Shown: positions 42,643 to 52,520, counted from the stretch's first letter. The stretch is DNA of 64,000 bases from Methylotenera sp965234545 (GCA_965234545.1 OZ248348.1:1488001-1552000), one strand, 5' to 3'. The notes: generated by a model not told the origin, from the letters alone. A program made the numbers and translations.

Positions 42643-45600
42643 ATGAAACGCTATTTAACACTGCCCGCGCTACTAAGCTTTTTGTCTTATCTGCTAGCCC
42701 CTCTCAGCGCAGATGCCGTTGATTTAGCCAGCACCCCTTTGGGCAGCGCATCCAGCAGCGCGGCCAAACCCAACATCCTATTTATTTTGGATGATTCGTT
42801 CAGTATGACCTACGACTACATGCCAGAATGGGCAGGCAAAGCTGAAATTTGCAGCGGGACTGATCCCATCTGCACCGCAGCGGATCTAGCGTTCCGCAGC
42901 AGCGACTTCAACACCCTGTATTACAACCCAAAATTTCGCTATTTACCGGCCAAAAATGCAAATGGCACAGACAGAGCCAGTATGACCAGCGCCAACACGA
43001 CCGCTTGGACTCAAGTCCCGAATGACGCTTACGGGGTCATCACCAAGGCAGCCACATCCAATCTAGTTGGGGCCGCTTATTACGCCAACATGGTCGCCGG
43101 CGAGTATTGCACCGAGGCTCACTTACGAGACTGCCAAGTACAAAACGAGCCATCGACCTCGCACCCCTATCCGGCCAAAGTGCGTTTTTGTAATAGCCTT
43201 AGTCGAGCAACTTCCGCAACTGCGCCGCCAGAAAACGGTTGTCAGGCCACCGTTAAAGCACCTTATATGACCGCCTTTACCCGCTACCCAACTAGAAATG
43301 GCACAGTACCTGGTCGTTTGGATAGGGTAGACATCGTAGCCACGACAGTCAGTTACCCCAAAACAGCTGGACGCACCGATTGCGCCAGCAGCTGCTCTTA
43401 TGCCCAGGAAATGACCAATTATGCCAACTGGTGGGCCTACTACCGCACCCGTTTGCAAACCATGAAAACCTCCACCAGTTTGGCCTTTGCCGCCATAGAT
43501 GACAAGTATCGGGTCGGCTACAACGTCATTAACAATGATCAACTTGATCCAGACAGAGAAAGTTTCAGCGGTTCAGGAGCAAACAAATTCTTAAATGTGG
43601 CGACCTTTAACACCAGCCAAAAGCAAAAATTTTATGACCGTTTGTTTGATGCCCAACCGGCACTCAATCAAACTTGGCAAGGCAATACCTACCAAGATGC
43701 ATTTCACTACACGCCATTGCGTGCCTCCTTGTCTCAAGCCGGGCGTTATTTCGCCAAGAAACTCAGTGGCCAAAGCGTTGATCCTATGCAGTACGCCTGC
43801 CAAGCCAATTTCACCCTACTTTCTACCGATGGCTCGTGGAATAAAAACTCCGATTTCACCACGAGTCAACTTGATGGCGACTATGTTGAATCCGGTACAT
43901 TTGGCCCTTACCGCCTAAACGGCACAACAGCCGTTGGCAACCAAGATGCAAGCGCTGGGGTTGCATACCCAAAACGCGAGGGCAGTGCATTCGATAACTC
44001 CTTGGCCGATGTGGCCATGTATTATGCCGACACGGACTTAAGAAGCAGTGGCCTTGGTAATTGCATCGGGGCTGAGGGTTTAGACGTTTGTGGGTCGGCG
44101 ACCAGCAAACAAAGTATGACGACCTTTACCGTGGGCCTAGGCATCAACGGCACCTTAATCTATACCGACGATTACAAAACAGCTACAGCAGGGGATTTTT
44201 ACGATCTAAGCCCCGTTGATTCCACGCATCCACCTTTATTGCAATGGTCAGATGGTTGCCACAGTGACTATTGCCCTGAACGGGTGGATGACTTATGGCA
44301 TGCCGCGGTGAACGGCAACGGCAGCTATTTTAGTGCGCAAGACCCGCAACAATTGCTAGACAGCCTGAGCGCAGCACTGACTGAAATTTACGCCCGTGCC
44401 AATGCCGGCAGCGCAGCCGCGACCAGCACACTGAAACCGGTGGCCAACAATAACAGTGCGTATGTGGCGAGCTACACCTCCATGAAATGGACCGGTAATT
44501 TAGAATCCCGTGGCATAGATACCGGCACCGGCCAAACCAGCAAAACCGCCACTTGGTGCGTGGAGAATGTGGCAGCCGATTCCTGCCTAGATAGCCTATT
44601 TAACAACGTCAGCAACGGCATTAATCGTACTTACTGCGCTCCAGCAGGCACCACCGCCTTCACGCCAGCCATGGAGATTAAGGGGGCTTGTCTAGGCAAA
44701 CTGCCACGTCAAGTAGCCAGCGATGAGGACGAACGAACAATATACACCGCCAGAAACGGGGCCTTACTTGGTTTCACTATCAGTAACATTAGCACGCTGG
44801 TGGGTAGCGGTTTAAGCCAATGGTCAAGCTTAGACAGTACGCAGCGCAGCGGTATGGCCGAAAAATTAGTGCGCTATGTGCGTGGTCAATCAGGCTACGA
44901 AGACAGAGGCAGTAATTTAGCCGAAAACCGTTTATTTCGGTACCGTGAAAAAACCTTGGGCGACATTACCGACTCTTCTCCCGTTTATGTGGCTGCGCCC
45001 AACTTCAATTATTTAGAAAGCGGTTATAGTGCGTTTAAAGCCGCCCAAGCTAACCGCACTAAAAGCGTCTACGTTGGCGCCAACGATGGCATGTTGCATG
45101 CATTTAATGCCAACGATGGCACAAACATTGATAACAATGGCAAGGAACGCTGGGCTTACATCCCCAGCATGCTGGTCAATAAACTATGGAAGCTGGCCGA
45201 TAAAAATTACAGCCACGCGCACCAAAATTATGTCAATGGCAGCATCACCGTTACCGACATTTGCAGCAGCCCATGCAGCACGGCCAGCGACTGGAAAACC
45301 ATCTTGGTCGGCGGCTTGGGTGAGGGCGGCCAGGGCTTTTATGCCTTGGACATAAACAGCAATCAGCCACGCTTGTTGTGGGAATTTGATAATAGCGACG
45401 ATGCCGATTTGGGCTACAGTTTTGGCAACCCGGTCATCATCAAACAAAGTGATGGTACCTGGGTGGTACTTTTAACCTCAGGCTACAACAACACCGGCGT
45501 GGGTTATTTGTATGTATTAAACGCCAATACCGGCGCCCTGCTACGCAAAATTTCCACACAAGTAGGCACGGCTGGCAACCCCAGTGGTTTAGCAAAAATC

Positions 45601-46362
45601 AGTGCCTTTGTGGCACGCCCCAGCGAAAATAACCAAGCCGATTACGTTTACGGGGGCGATTTACTGGGCAACCTTTGGCGTTTTAAAATTGATAGCGCAG
45701 GCAGCAGTAGCAACCCCTTGCTACTGGCCTCATTAAAAGACAGTAGCGGCGTAGCGCAAGCCATCAGCGCACGCCCAGAATTGGGTAAAATCCGTGGCTA
45801 TACCGTGGTGTTCATTGGTACCGGGAAATACCTAGGGCCATCGGATTTAGCCACCGCACAAAGCCAAACGCTGTATGCGATTAAAGACACAGGAATCCAC
45901 CTAAATCGTGCAAATTTAAGCAGTCGTAGCATCAGCAACACGACCAGCGGTAGCACGCGAACTGGCGCCTTGCAAAACGAGGTGTTTATCAATGGCCATG
46001 GCTGGTACATCGATTTGCCCGACAGTGGCGAGCGTCAAGTCGTGGCTGCCAAGCTGGCTTCCGGCACACTGATAGCGCCCACCATGGTGCCTTCAAGGGA
46101 TGCCTGCAGCCCAGGGGGCTACGGTTGGATAAACTACATCAATGCCAAGACAGGGGGCATCGTCACCACCACGGTGGCCGAACTGATTGCCACGAAGACC
46201 AGCTCACCGCCGGTAGGTATCAACCTGCTCTACATCGGTAGCCCTAAGGTGAGCTATACAGATAGCAACGACCCCACCCCGCAACTGGATCCCAATGCAC
46301 CGTTCAACAGCGGTGGTGGCTTTGCAGGTAAACGGGCTAGTTGGCGGGAGTTGATTCGCTAG
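42643..46362 (+). CDS. pilY1: PilY1-type pilus-tip adhesin
   Basis: 1239 residues from ATG 42643, after AAGGGA. Signal peptide 1-24. An N-terminal von Willebrand A-like domain has a MIDAS-type motif DDSFS (D50, S52, S54) after a strand (PNILFILD). The C-terminal half (about 760-1180) is the PilY1 beta-propeller: VYVGANDGMLHAFNA, WKTILVGGLGEGGQGFYALDI, LWEFDNSDDADLGYSFGNPV, YVYGGDLLGNLWRF, VVFIGTGKYLG. It primes pilus assembly and mediates adhesion and surface sensing; Ca-binding in the propeller is known in relatives. It ends the pilus operon, 8 bases before the opposed Gx transporter gene. Confidence 0.94.
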   Translation: MKRYLTLPALLSFLSYLLAPLSADAVDLASTPLGSASSSAAKPNILFILDDSFSMTYDYMPEWAGKAEICSGTDPICTAADLAFRSSDFNTLYYNPKFRYLPAKNANGTDRASMTSANTTAWTQVPNDAYGVITKAATSNLVGAAYYANMVAGEYCTEAHLRDCQVQNEPSTSHPYPAKVRFCNSLSRATSATAPPENGCQATVKAPYMTAFTRYPTRNGTVPGRLDRVDIVATTVSYPKTAGRTDCASSCSYAQEMTNYANWWAYYRTRLQTMKTSTSLAFAAIDDKYRVGYNVINNDQLDPDRESFSGSGANKFLNVATFNTSQKQKFYDRLFDAQPALNQTWQGNTYQDAFHYTPLRASLSQAGRYFAKKLSGQSVDPMQYACQANFTLLSTDGSWNKNSDFTTSQLDGDYVESGTFGPYRLNGTTAVGNQDASAGVAYPKREGSAFDNSLADVAMYYADTDLRSSGLGNCIGAEGLDVCGSATSKQSMTTFTVGLGINGTLIYTDDYKTATAGDFYDLSPVDSTHPPLLQWSDGCHSDYCPERVDDLWHAAVNGNGSYFSAQDPQQLLDSLSAALTEIYARANAGSAAATSTLKPVANNNSAYVASYTSMKWTGNLESRGIDTGTGQTSKTATWCVENVAADSCLDSLFNNVSNGINRTYCAPAGTTAFTPAMEIKGACLGKLPRQVASDEDERTIYTARNGALLGFTISNISTLVGSGLSQWSSLDSTQRSGMAEKLVRYVRGQSGYEDRGSNLAENRLFRYREKTLGDITDSSPVYVAAPNFNYLESGYSAFKAAQANRTKSVYVGANDGMLHAFNANDGTNIDNNGKERWAYIPSMLVNKLWKLADKNYSHAHQNYVNGSITVTDICSSPCSTASDWKTILVGGLGEGGQGFYALDINSNQPRLLWEFDNSDDADLGYSFGNPVIIKQSDGTWVVLLTSGYNNTGVGYLYVLNANTGALLRKISTQVGTAGNPSGLAKISAFVARPSENNQADYVYGGDLLGNLWRFKIDSAGSSSNPLLLASLKDSSGVAQAISARPELGKIRGYTVVFIGTGKYLGPSDLATAQSQTLYAIKDTGIHLNRANLSSRSISNTTSGSTRTGALQNEVFINGHGWYIDLPDSGERQVVAAKLASGTLIAPTMVPSRDACSPGGYGWINYINAKTGGIVTTTVAELIATKTSSPPVGINLLYIGSPKVSYTDSNDPTPQLDPNAPFNSGGGFAGKRASWRELIR

Positions 46363-46370
46363 GGCGTAGC

Positions 46371-46883
46371 TTAATTAAATGCTTGATGTTGCAGTAGCCG
46401 CGCGGTAATGATGCCATTGACTGCGCCAAAAATTAGCGCGGCTAAGGCAAACACCGGCACTAAATAAGCCACACCAGCATGCGGTATCAGCCAAAAGCGC
46501 ACCACCAGCAATTGTCCGGCAATGTGGGCGAACGCCGCTAAGACACTTAAGCTAACCGGGCCAAACCATCTTTTAGGCAAGTGCATGGCGGCATACAAGC
46601 TCGCCAAACTTAAACCGGCACCGGCCAAACTCAAGGCAAAACCGGGTGATAAAAACTGGCCTAATAGCAAGCTGCTGGCCAGCACCCGCAATAGACTGAC
46701 CCAGGCCGCCGTGGCAAAACCGTATTGATACATCACGTACAAAGTCACAATGTTAGCAATGCCAGGCTTAACGCCAGGCAAGGGCGACGGCACAACCGCT
46801 TCTAGCATGTGCAAGGCTATGGCAAACGCCGCTAGCTTGGCGATGCGGTGATCCTCTAGACTGGGGTGAAAATGCTTTAGCAC
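46371..46883 (-). CDS. Gx transporter family / HepSI-like membrane protein
   Basis: 170 residues with five or six membrane segments. LHMLEAVVPSPLPGVKPGIANIVTLYVMY is the family mark (once annotated heptaprenyl diphosphate synthase component I; now Gx transporter). It resembles ECF S components that carry small molecules such as vitamins or flavin precursors. It is the last gene of the apbE-NusGII-Gx string, 14 bases after the NusG-like gene. A flavin-supply or redox role is inferred from context. Confidence 0.82.
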   Translation of the reverse strand: MLKHFHPSLEDHRIAKLAAFAIALHMLEAVVPSPLPGVKPGIANIVTLYVMYQYGFATAAWVSLLRVLASSLLLGQFLSPGFALSLAGAGLSLASLYAAMHLPKRWFGPVSLSVLAAFAHIAGQLLVVRFWLIPHAGVAYLVPVFALAALIFGAVNGIITARLLQHQAFN

Positions 46884-46897
46884 CGCTCTAATCCGCC

Positions 46898-47284
46898 CTA
46901 ATAATTAAGCGTGTCATAGGGTTTGGCCTCGCCCACTAGCGCTAAACTGATTTGATTGGGAACGCATATGGCCACTTGGCCGGCTTTACTCAGCCAGCCT
47001 TGATGCACGCAATATTGGCTGCTGCAAGGCGATTTAGCAAAGCGCGCTTTGCCCTTGGCAATTTGGATTACCGCCTCACCCAAAGGGCCGCGCACATGAA
47101 TCTCGCGGGCTTGGTTAAGGCTGTAGGTGGCGTAAACTTTATCGGCCAGGCTAATCTGCACTTTGGCGGCCGGCGCGTTCTGCCACAAGCTTAAGAATGA
47201 CATGCAAACCAACAGCGCCGCCAGCAACAACACCAGCCAATCGCCTAACAATAAAGACTTATGTATGGATTTAAGGTTGAGCAT
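46898..47284 (-). CDS. NusG domain II-containing membrane protein
   Basis: 128 residues. One membrane helix (LLLGDWLVLLLAALLVCMSFL) anchors a short extracytoplasmic NusG-domain-II-like fold. A CSSQYCVHQGWL motif and a later CVPN give three conserved Cys on the outer side. It is not the transcription factor NusG. It overlaps apbE by 14 bases and precedes the Gx transporter, a set found near ApbE-dependent flavin systems. The Cys may be metal-binding or redox-active; not known. Confidence 0.82.
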   Translation of the reverse strand: MLNLKSIHKSLLLGDWLVLLLAALLVCMSFLSLWQNAPAAKVQISLADKVYATYSLNQAREIHVRGPLGEAVIQIAKGKARFAKSPCSSQYCVHQGWLSKAGQVAICVPNQISLALVGEAKPYDTLNY

Positions 47285-48341
47285 GCTGGCTTAATGTAGT
47301 GAGCTTAGCTGGCTTGGCCAGCCAATGCAGTTTTTTGGCTAGACTCTGGCTGACATAGGCCGCAGCAGTGTCGTCTATTAATAGGTAATCTTGAATAGCA
47401 AAAACACCTGCATAGTGCTCGCTCTGCGCGACTCCGGCTATGAATAGGGGTTTGCTGGCGACGTCCGATAGCACCCCTGCCCCCGTCTTACCAACTGCTT
47501 GCGGTGGCACCAACACGGTGACCGATTGCATGTGCTTGGCGGGGTAAGCCGTGCGCGGATCAATAATGTGGCAATAGCGTTGACCGTCCAGCATAAAGTA
47601 ACGTTGGTAATCGCCCGACGTGCCTATTGCCCAACCATCAGGCAAATCCAGGGTGGCCATGGCATTGGGCAGACGCGGGTGCTGTATGCCAACGCGCCAA
47701 GGCTGATCGCCGTGCTGACCCATGGCAATGATGTTGCCGCCTATATTAATCAAAGCATGCTGGACGCCTTGCTGGCGCAAGTAAGCCACCGCCCTATCCA
47801 AGGCATAGCCTTTGGCGTAGCCGCCTAAATCCAATTTAACTGCGCTGTTGTGGCTGCGTATGCGCTCGCCCTCTACGACTATGTCTGCCATGCTGGGCTT
47901 AGCATCCCGCCATTTCTGAATGGCTAGCGTGGCAATGGGCTGTGGGCCAAATTCATCCCGCTGAAACCCCCATGTGCCAATTAAATGGCCTAGGGCCGGA
48001 TTAAACAAGCCGTCGGATAAGCTAGATAATTGCTGGGCATCCACTAGCATGGCCGCTAAGTCGGGCGCCACAGTCAAACTGTGACCTTGCGCAAAGGCAG
48101 CATTTACTTGCCCCAGTTCACTTAATTGATCGGCCGACGCGGGCTTCCATGCATGCAGTCTACGGTGCAAGTTTTGCAAGTCCTGCTGCACGTGATTGGC
48201 TAGCGTGGCTGCTCGCTCATCGGTTTCACCGTAAATGCTGATATCGACTAAGGTACCAAACACATAGCTCTGGCTATGGTAGAGCGGTGCCCTAAAACAG
48301 CCGCAGAGCAACACACTTAAAAGCAAGGCTAAATAGCGCAT
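47271..48341 (-). CDS. apbE: FAD:protein FMN transferase
   Basis: 356 residues. A lipoprotein signal with lipobox LCGC (Cys15) places it in the periplasm. ApbE moves FMN from FAD to Thr/Ser of periplasmic flavoproteins such as RnfG/NqrC. Seen motifs: YVFGTLVDISIYGE (start), DLGGYAKGYALDRA (FAD/Mg site), ALINIGGNIIAMGQ, and HIIDPRTAYPAKH. No flavinylation target (FMN-binding domain) is in the window, so the client lies elsewhere. It begins 1 base after gshB. Confidence 0.93.
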   Translation of the reverse strand: MRYLALLLSVLLCGCFRAPLYHSQSYVFGTLVDISIYGETDERAATLANHVQQDLQNLHRRLHAWKPASADQLSELGQVNAAFAQGHSLTVAPDLAAMLVDAQQLSSLSDGLFNPALGHLIGTWGFQRDEFGPQPIATLAIQKWRDAKPSMADIVVEGERIRSHNSAVKLDLGGYAKGYALDRAVAYLRQQGVQHALINIGGNIIAMGQHGDQPWRVGIQHPRLPNAMATLDLPDGWAIGTSGDYQRYFMLDGQRYCHIIDPRTAYPAKHMQSVTVLVPPQAVGKTGAGVLSDVASKPLFIAGVAQSEHYAGVFAIQDYLLIDDTAAAYVSQSLAKKLHWLAKPAKLTTLSQHAQP

Positions 48342-48342
48342 G

Positions 48343-49272
48343 CTAGGTCTGCCGCTCTAAGGCATCCATGAATACGGCGGCTGGCCGGCAATCGGTTTGC
48401 TGGGCAATTTCCACCATGCCGGTGGGGCTGGTAACGTTGATTTCGGTTAAATACTCGCCTATCACGTCTAAGCCCACAAAAAACAAGCCGGCTTGTTTTA
48501 AGACTGGGCCCACCGTATGGGCTATGCTTAAATCCCGTTTGCTTAAGGCTTGGGCCACACCGGTGCCGCCGGCCGCCAGATTGCCGCGGGTTTCGCCCGC
48601 CATGGGAATGCGGGCTAAGGCATAAGGTAAGGGCTCACCGTCTATCATGATGATGCGCTTGTCGCCTTGTAAAATTTCCGGCAAATAGCGTTGCGCCATG
48701 ATGGTACGGCGGCCAAAATCGGTGATGGTTTCCAATATCACGCCTAAATTGGGGTCCTTGGTTTTTAACCTGAAGACGCTGCTGCCGCCCATGCCATCCA
48801 AAGGTTTCACCACGATGTCTTGTTGTTCCTGCAAAAACTCGCGCAGCAAGGCATTGTTGGCAGTGACCAAGCTGGCCGGCGCCAAGTCGATGAATCGGGT
48901 TACCGACAATTTTTCGTTCCAATTGCGCATGGCGCTTGGGCTGTTGTAGACCTTAGCCCCTTGATTGGCGGCGATTTCCAATAAGTAAGTGCTGTATAAA
49001 TACTCGTTATCAAACGGCGGGTCTTTACGCATGATGACGGCATCAAAGGCAGTGGGCAGGCTTTCTTGGCTTTCGCCCACGACTGCCGTATCCCCATTAA
49101 ATGCCCAGGGCTTATTGACCAGTTTGGCCTGCCCATGACGCAAAAATAAATCGTGCTGCAAACTAACGAAGACTTGGTGACCGCGATTCAGCGCCTCGTG
49201 CATGATGGCCAAGCTGCTGTCTTTGGCGGTTTTTAACTGATCCAATGGATCCAATATAAACGCAAGCTTCAT
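48343..49272 (-). CDS. gshB: glutathione synthetase
   Basis: 309 residues (E. coli 316). ATP-grasp ligase joining glycine to gamma-glutamylcysteine. MKLAFILDPLDQLKTAKDSS is the family start; VVKPLDGMGGSSVFRL is the ATP-grasp glycine loop; RIIMIDGEPLPYALARIP and NINVTSPTGMVEI-like EINVTSPTG complete the active site. It lies 11 bases after gshA, so both glutathione steps are co-transcribed, and 1 base before apbE. Confidence 0.97.
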   Translation of the reverse strand: MKLAFILDPLDQLKTAKDSSLAIMHEALNRGHQVFVSLQHDLFLRHGQAKLVNKPWAFNGDTAVVGESQESLPTAFDAVIMRKDPPFDNEYLYSTYLLEIAANQGAKVYNSPSAMRNWNEKLSVTRFIDLAPASLVTANNALLREFLQEQQDIVVKPLDGMGGSSVFRLKTKDPNLGVILETITDFGRRTIMAQRYLPEILQGDKRIIMIDGEPLPYALARIPMAGETRGNLAAGGTGVAQALSKRDLSIAHTVGPVLKQAGLFFVGLDVIGEYLTEINVTSPTGMVEIAQQTDCRPAAVFMDALERQT

Positions 49273-49283
49273 AATGGCTGGGC

Positions 49284-50579
49284 CTATTGATTAAGGGGGT
49301 CTTGCTCTTGCAATTCAATGGCGGCGGCCAACAAGGCCAACCTAGCCACTACGCCGTAGGCATAAAAACGGTTAGGCGCCGCATCCGGGCTATCCGCGCA
49401 ATCTGGCATGGTGCAGGGTTTTTCAAAGGCCAAGGGCACAAATTGCGAGCCCGGGGCATTGAGGTTTTCATCCACACCACGACCGGTATGCACCCGATAA
49501 AAACCGCCTATGACAAAATGGTCCATCATGTACACCACCGGTTCGGCCACCGCCTGGTCTATGCTTTCAAAGGTATACACGCCCTCTTGTATGATCACTT
49601 CCGAGACTTGCAAACCGTCTTTTACCACCGCCATTTTATTGCGGGTTTTACGGTTTAAATCGCGCACTTCATCCGGCGATTTCACCGTCATGATGCCCAT
49701 GCCGTAGGTGCCGGCATCGGCTTTAACAATAACAAAGGGCGTTTGCGTGACGCCGTACTGGGCGTATTTAAGTTTAATTTTCTCTAGCAATTGCTCTACC
49801 TTAAAGGCCAAGCAATCTTCACCGGTGCGCGCATTAAAATCGATTTCACCGCAGGTTTCAAAGTAGGGATTAATCAGCCATTCATCGATGCCAAGTAAAT
49901 CAGCAAACTCCTTAGCCACACGGTTATAGGCACTAAAATGCTGCGATTTACGACGCGTGCTCCAACCGGCGTGCAAGGGCGGAATAAGGTTTTGTTCTAG
50001 GTTTTTAAGGATGTCGGGGATGCCACCGGATAAATCGTTATTGAGCAATATGGCACAGCTATCAAAATCGCCCAATTCCGGGTTAATTAGCTTAATCCTA
50101 TTGCCAACTCGCACCACTGGTTCTAGCAATAACATGTGGCCATCATGGGTTTCCAAACTAGTAGGCTGGGTGATCTCAGGCGAGATGGAGCCAACCCGCA
50201 CATCCAATCCAGCCTGTTTCATGATGTGCACTAACTCGACCACGTTGCGTAAGTAATAGCTATTGCGCGTGTGGTTTTCAGGAATAATCAATAAACGGTG
50301 GGCTTCCGGGCAGACTTTCTCCACCGCGACCATGGCCGCTTGCACGCTTAAAGGCAGAAAATCGCGATTCAGGTTATTGAAGCCGCCGGGAAACAAATTG
50401 GTGTCCACCGGCGCCAACTTAAAGCCGGAATTGCGTAAATCGACGCTGGCGTAAAATGGCGAACTGTATTCCAGCCACTGGCAGCGAAACCAATGCTCAA
50501 TTTTCGGCATGGCATCGAGCATGCTTTTTTCTAGCGATAAGAGTGGGCCGTTCAGCGCCGTGGTGAGATGGGGGACCAT
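49284..50579 (-). CDS. gshA: glutamate-cysteine ligase, Acidithiobacillus type
   Basis: 431 residues, the length of the Acidithiobacillus-type GshA rather than the E. coli type (518). Marks are the YASVDLRNSGFKLAPVDTNLFPGGFNNL segment, LIIPENHTRNSYYLRNV, and VKADAGTYGMGIMTV, a glycine-rich ATP site. It makes gamma-glutamylcysteine. The next gene is gshB. lipA lies upstream with 45 bases between. Confidence 0.94.
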   Translation of the reverse strand: MVPHLTTALNGPLLSLEKSMLDAMPKIEHWFRCQWLEYSSPFYASVDLRNSGFKLAPVDTNLFPGGFNNLNRDFLPLSVQAAMVAVEKVCPEAHRLLIIPENHTRNSYYLRNVVELVHIMKQAGLDVRVGSISPEITQPTSLETHDGHMLLLEPVVRVGNRIKLINPELGDFDSCAILLNNDLSGGIPDILKNLEQNLIPPLHAGWSTRRKSQHFSAYNRVAKEFADLLGIDEWLINPYFETCGEIDFNARTGEDCLAFKVEQLLEKIKLKYAQYGVTQTPFVIVKADAGTYGMGIMTVKSPDEVRDLNRKTRNKMAVVKDGLQVSEVIIQEGVYTFESIDQAVAEPVVYMMDHFVIGGFYRVHTGRGVDENLNAPGSQFVPLAFEKPCTMPDCADSPDAAPNRFYAYGVVARLALLAAAIELQEQDPLNQ

Positions 50580-50624
50580 AATGACCTTTGTTCCGTTTTA
50601 CGCAAATATACCCTAAACCGCGGG

Positions 50625-51578
50625 CTAAGCTAACTGCGCTTGCGCATCCGCGTGGTAGCTGCTTCTTACCATGGGGCCACTGGCGGTGTTATTAAAGCCC
50701 ATGGCTTGCGCTTTTTCTTTTAATTGCTCAAAAATAGCCGGCTCCACGTAACGCATGACCGGCAAATGGTGCACACTGGGTTGCAAATACTGGCCCAAGG
50801 TCAGCATGCTCACTTGGTGATCACGCAAATCTTGCATGACGGCCAGAATTTCTTCATCGGTCTCACCTAGGCCCAGCATCAAGCCCGACTTAGTGGGAAT
50901 GTGCGGGTACATTTCACCAAAGGTTTTCAATAAAGTAAGGGAGTTTTGGTAATCCGAGCCGGGTCTGGCTTGCTTATACAAACGTGGCACGGTTTCTAAA
51001 TTGTGGTTCATGACATCCGGTGGCGCTTGATTCAAAATCGCCATGGCCACGTCCAAGCGCCCCCTGAAATCCGGCACCAATATTTCGATTTTAATATTGG
51101 GCGATTGGGCACGCACAGCCCGTATGCAGTCGACAAAATGCTGCGCCCCGCCGTCTTTCAAATCGTCTCTGTCCACCGAAGTAATCACCACGTACTTCAA
51201 GCGCATTTGCGCGATGGTGCGGGCCAAATTTTCCGGCTCATTGGCGTCCGGCGGCAAAGGCTTACCATGAGCCACGTCACAAAATGGGCAACGCCGTGTG
51301 CAAATGTCACCCAAGATCATGAAGGTGGCCGTGCCGCCACTAAAGCATTCGCCTATGTTTGGGCAACTCGCCTCTTCGCAGACCGTGTGCAATTGGTTGT
51401 CGCGCAGGATTTTTTTGATTTCTTGGTAGCGCTGGCTATCCGGCATTTTCATGCGTATCCAATCCGGTTTGCGCTGCACCGGCTGCGGGATAATCTTAAT
51501 TGGAATGCGCGAGGTTTTGGCCGCATCCCGTTCTTTTACGCCGGCGATTTTTGTTTTAGGCAGGGTCGATTCAGTCAT
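50625..51578 (-). CDS. lipA: lipoyl synthase
   Basis: 317 residues. A radical SAM enzyme that inserts two sulfurs into octanoyl groups. The auxiliary cluster Cys are in CEEASCPNIGECF and the radical SAM Cys in CTRRCPFCDVAHG. The C-terminal RSSYHA motif holds the last ligand Ser. It overlaps lipB by 8 bases. The sulfur comes from its own cluster and is later renewed. Confidence 0.97.
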   Translation of the reverse strand: MTESTLPKTKIAGVKERDAAKTSRIPIKIIPQPVQRKPDWIRMKMPDSQRYQEIKKILRDNQLHTVCEEASCPNIGECFSGGTATFMILGDICTRRCPFCDVAHGKPLPPDANEPENLARTIAQMRLKYVVITSVDRDDLKDGGAQHFVDCIRAVRAQSPNIKIEILVPDFRGRLDVAMAILNQAPPDVMNHNLETVPRLYKQARPGSDYQNSLTLLKTFGEMYPHIPTKSGLMLGLGETDEEILAVMQDLRDHQVSMLTLGQYLQPSVHHLPVMRYVEPAIFEQLKEKAQAMGFNNTASGPMVRSSYHADAQAQLA

Positions 51579-52215
51579 GTGCTATTCCATGCTCCAATTG
51601 CTTGAGTAGCTTAGCCGTTAATTGTTCGGCAGCTTGCGATAAGGTCAATTGCAAACCTAAGTCTTGGGTTTGCGTCACGGCCAAGCCAGCGTAACCGCAC
51701 GGGTCTATGGCGTGAAACGGGCTTAAGTCCATAGACACATTGACGCTCAGTCCGTGGTAACTGCCATTGTTTTTGATGCGTAAGCCCAAGGCCGCTATTT
51801 TAGCCTCTTGCACGTAAACACCAGGCGCACTGGCTTTAGCCTGGGCTTGCACGCCGTATTCAGCCAACCAGGCTATCACGCTGTTTTCCAATAAGCTCAC
51901 CAATTTGCGTACGCTTAAGTCATGCCGTTTCAAATCCAACAAGGGATAAATGATGAGCTGCCCTGGGCCGTGGTAAGTAATCTTTCCGCCTCTATCGGTC
52001 ATGACCAGTGGAATGTCACTGGACGCTGGCAAACGCACGCCTTGCCGATTCAGGCCCAAGGTGTACACCGGAAAATGCTCGGTCACCCACACTTCGTCGG
52101 CCGTGCTAGGCGTACGCTCGGCATTAAATTGCTGCATGGCCCGCCAGGTTTGGGCGTAATCGGTGCGGCCTAAATGGCGCACCAACATGGCTGACTTAGA
52201 CGAACTGGCGGTCAT
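51571..52215 (-). CDS. lipB: octanoyltransferase
   Basis: 214 residues. It moves octanoyl from ACP to lipoyl domains. The motif GGKITYHGPGQLIIYPLLDLKR is the LipB signature; the catalytic Lys is in EAKIAALGLRI and the Cys in AIDPCGYAGL. The start MTASSSKSAM before LVRHLGRTDYAQTW may be slightly long. It overlaps lipA by 8 bases and follows the DUF493 gene by 26 bases. Confidence 0.96.
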   Translation of the reverse strand: MTASSSKSAMLVRHLGRTDYAQTWRAMQQFNAERTPSTADEVWVTEHFPVYTLGLNRQGVRLPASSDIPLVMTDRGGKITYHGPGQLIIYPLLDLKRHDLSVRKLVSLLENSVIAWLAEYGVQAQAKASAPGVYVQEAKIAALGLRIKNNGSYHGLSVNVSMDLSPFHAIDPCGYAGLAVTQTQDLGLQLTLSQAAEQLTAKLLKQLEHGIAHD

Positions 52216-52241
52216 GACTGCGATGTGCTGCTAGGTGATGC

Positions 52242-52520
52242 TTAAAGTGAAAATTTAACCAATGGGTGGGCGCTGATTAAACGGTAAACCGCGTCCAATT
52301 GATCTTGCGAGGCCACGTGCACATGGCAGGTTAGGCTGATGTACTTGCCACCGGAGCTGGCGCGCATTTCAATATTGGCCGCGCTGAACGTTGGTTGCAC
52401 AGTCTGAATCAGACCGGTGATGGTATCGGCAAAGCCGGCTTGCATTTCACCCATGACCTTAATCGGAAAGTCACAAGGAAAATCAATTAAAGCCGGCTTG
52501 CTGGTATCGTGATCCGCCAT
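52242..52520 (-). CDS. DUF493 family (YbeD-like) protein
   Basis: 92 residues, an ACT-like small fold. FPCDFPIKVMGEMQAGFADTI, the SSGGKYISLTCHVHV strand and the final VYRLISAHPLVKFSL match YbeD. The dacA-ybeD-lipB-lipA order is the one found in E. coli. Suspected to link to lipoate or D-amino-acid metabolism, but not proven. Confidence 0.92.
   Translation of the reverse strand: MADHDTSKPALIDFPCDFPIKVMGEMQAGFADTITGLIQTVQPTFSAANIEMRASSGGKYISLTCHVHVASQDQLDAVYRLISAHPLVKFSL

Noticed and set aside
51003..51605. 200-codon plus-strand frame opposite lipA
   Set aside because: LipA with all its cluster Cys explains the DNA; the frame has no recognisable domain.
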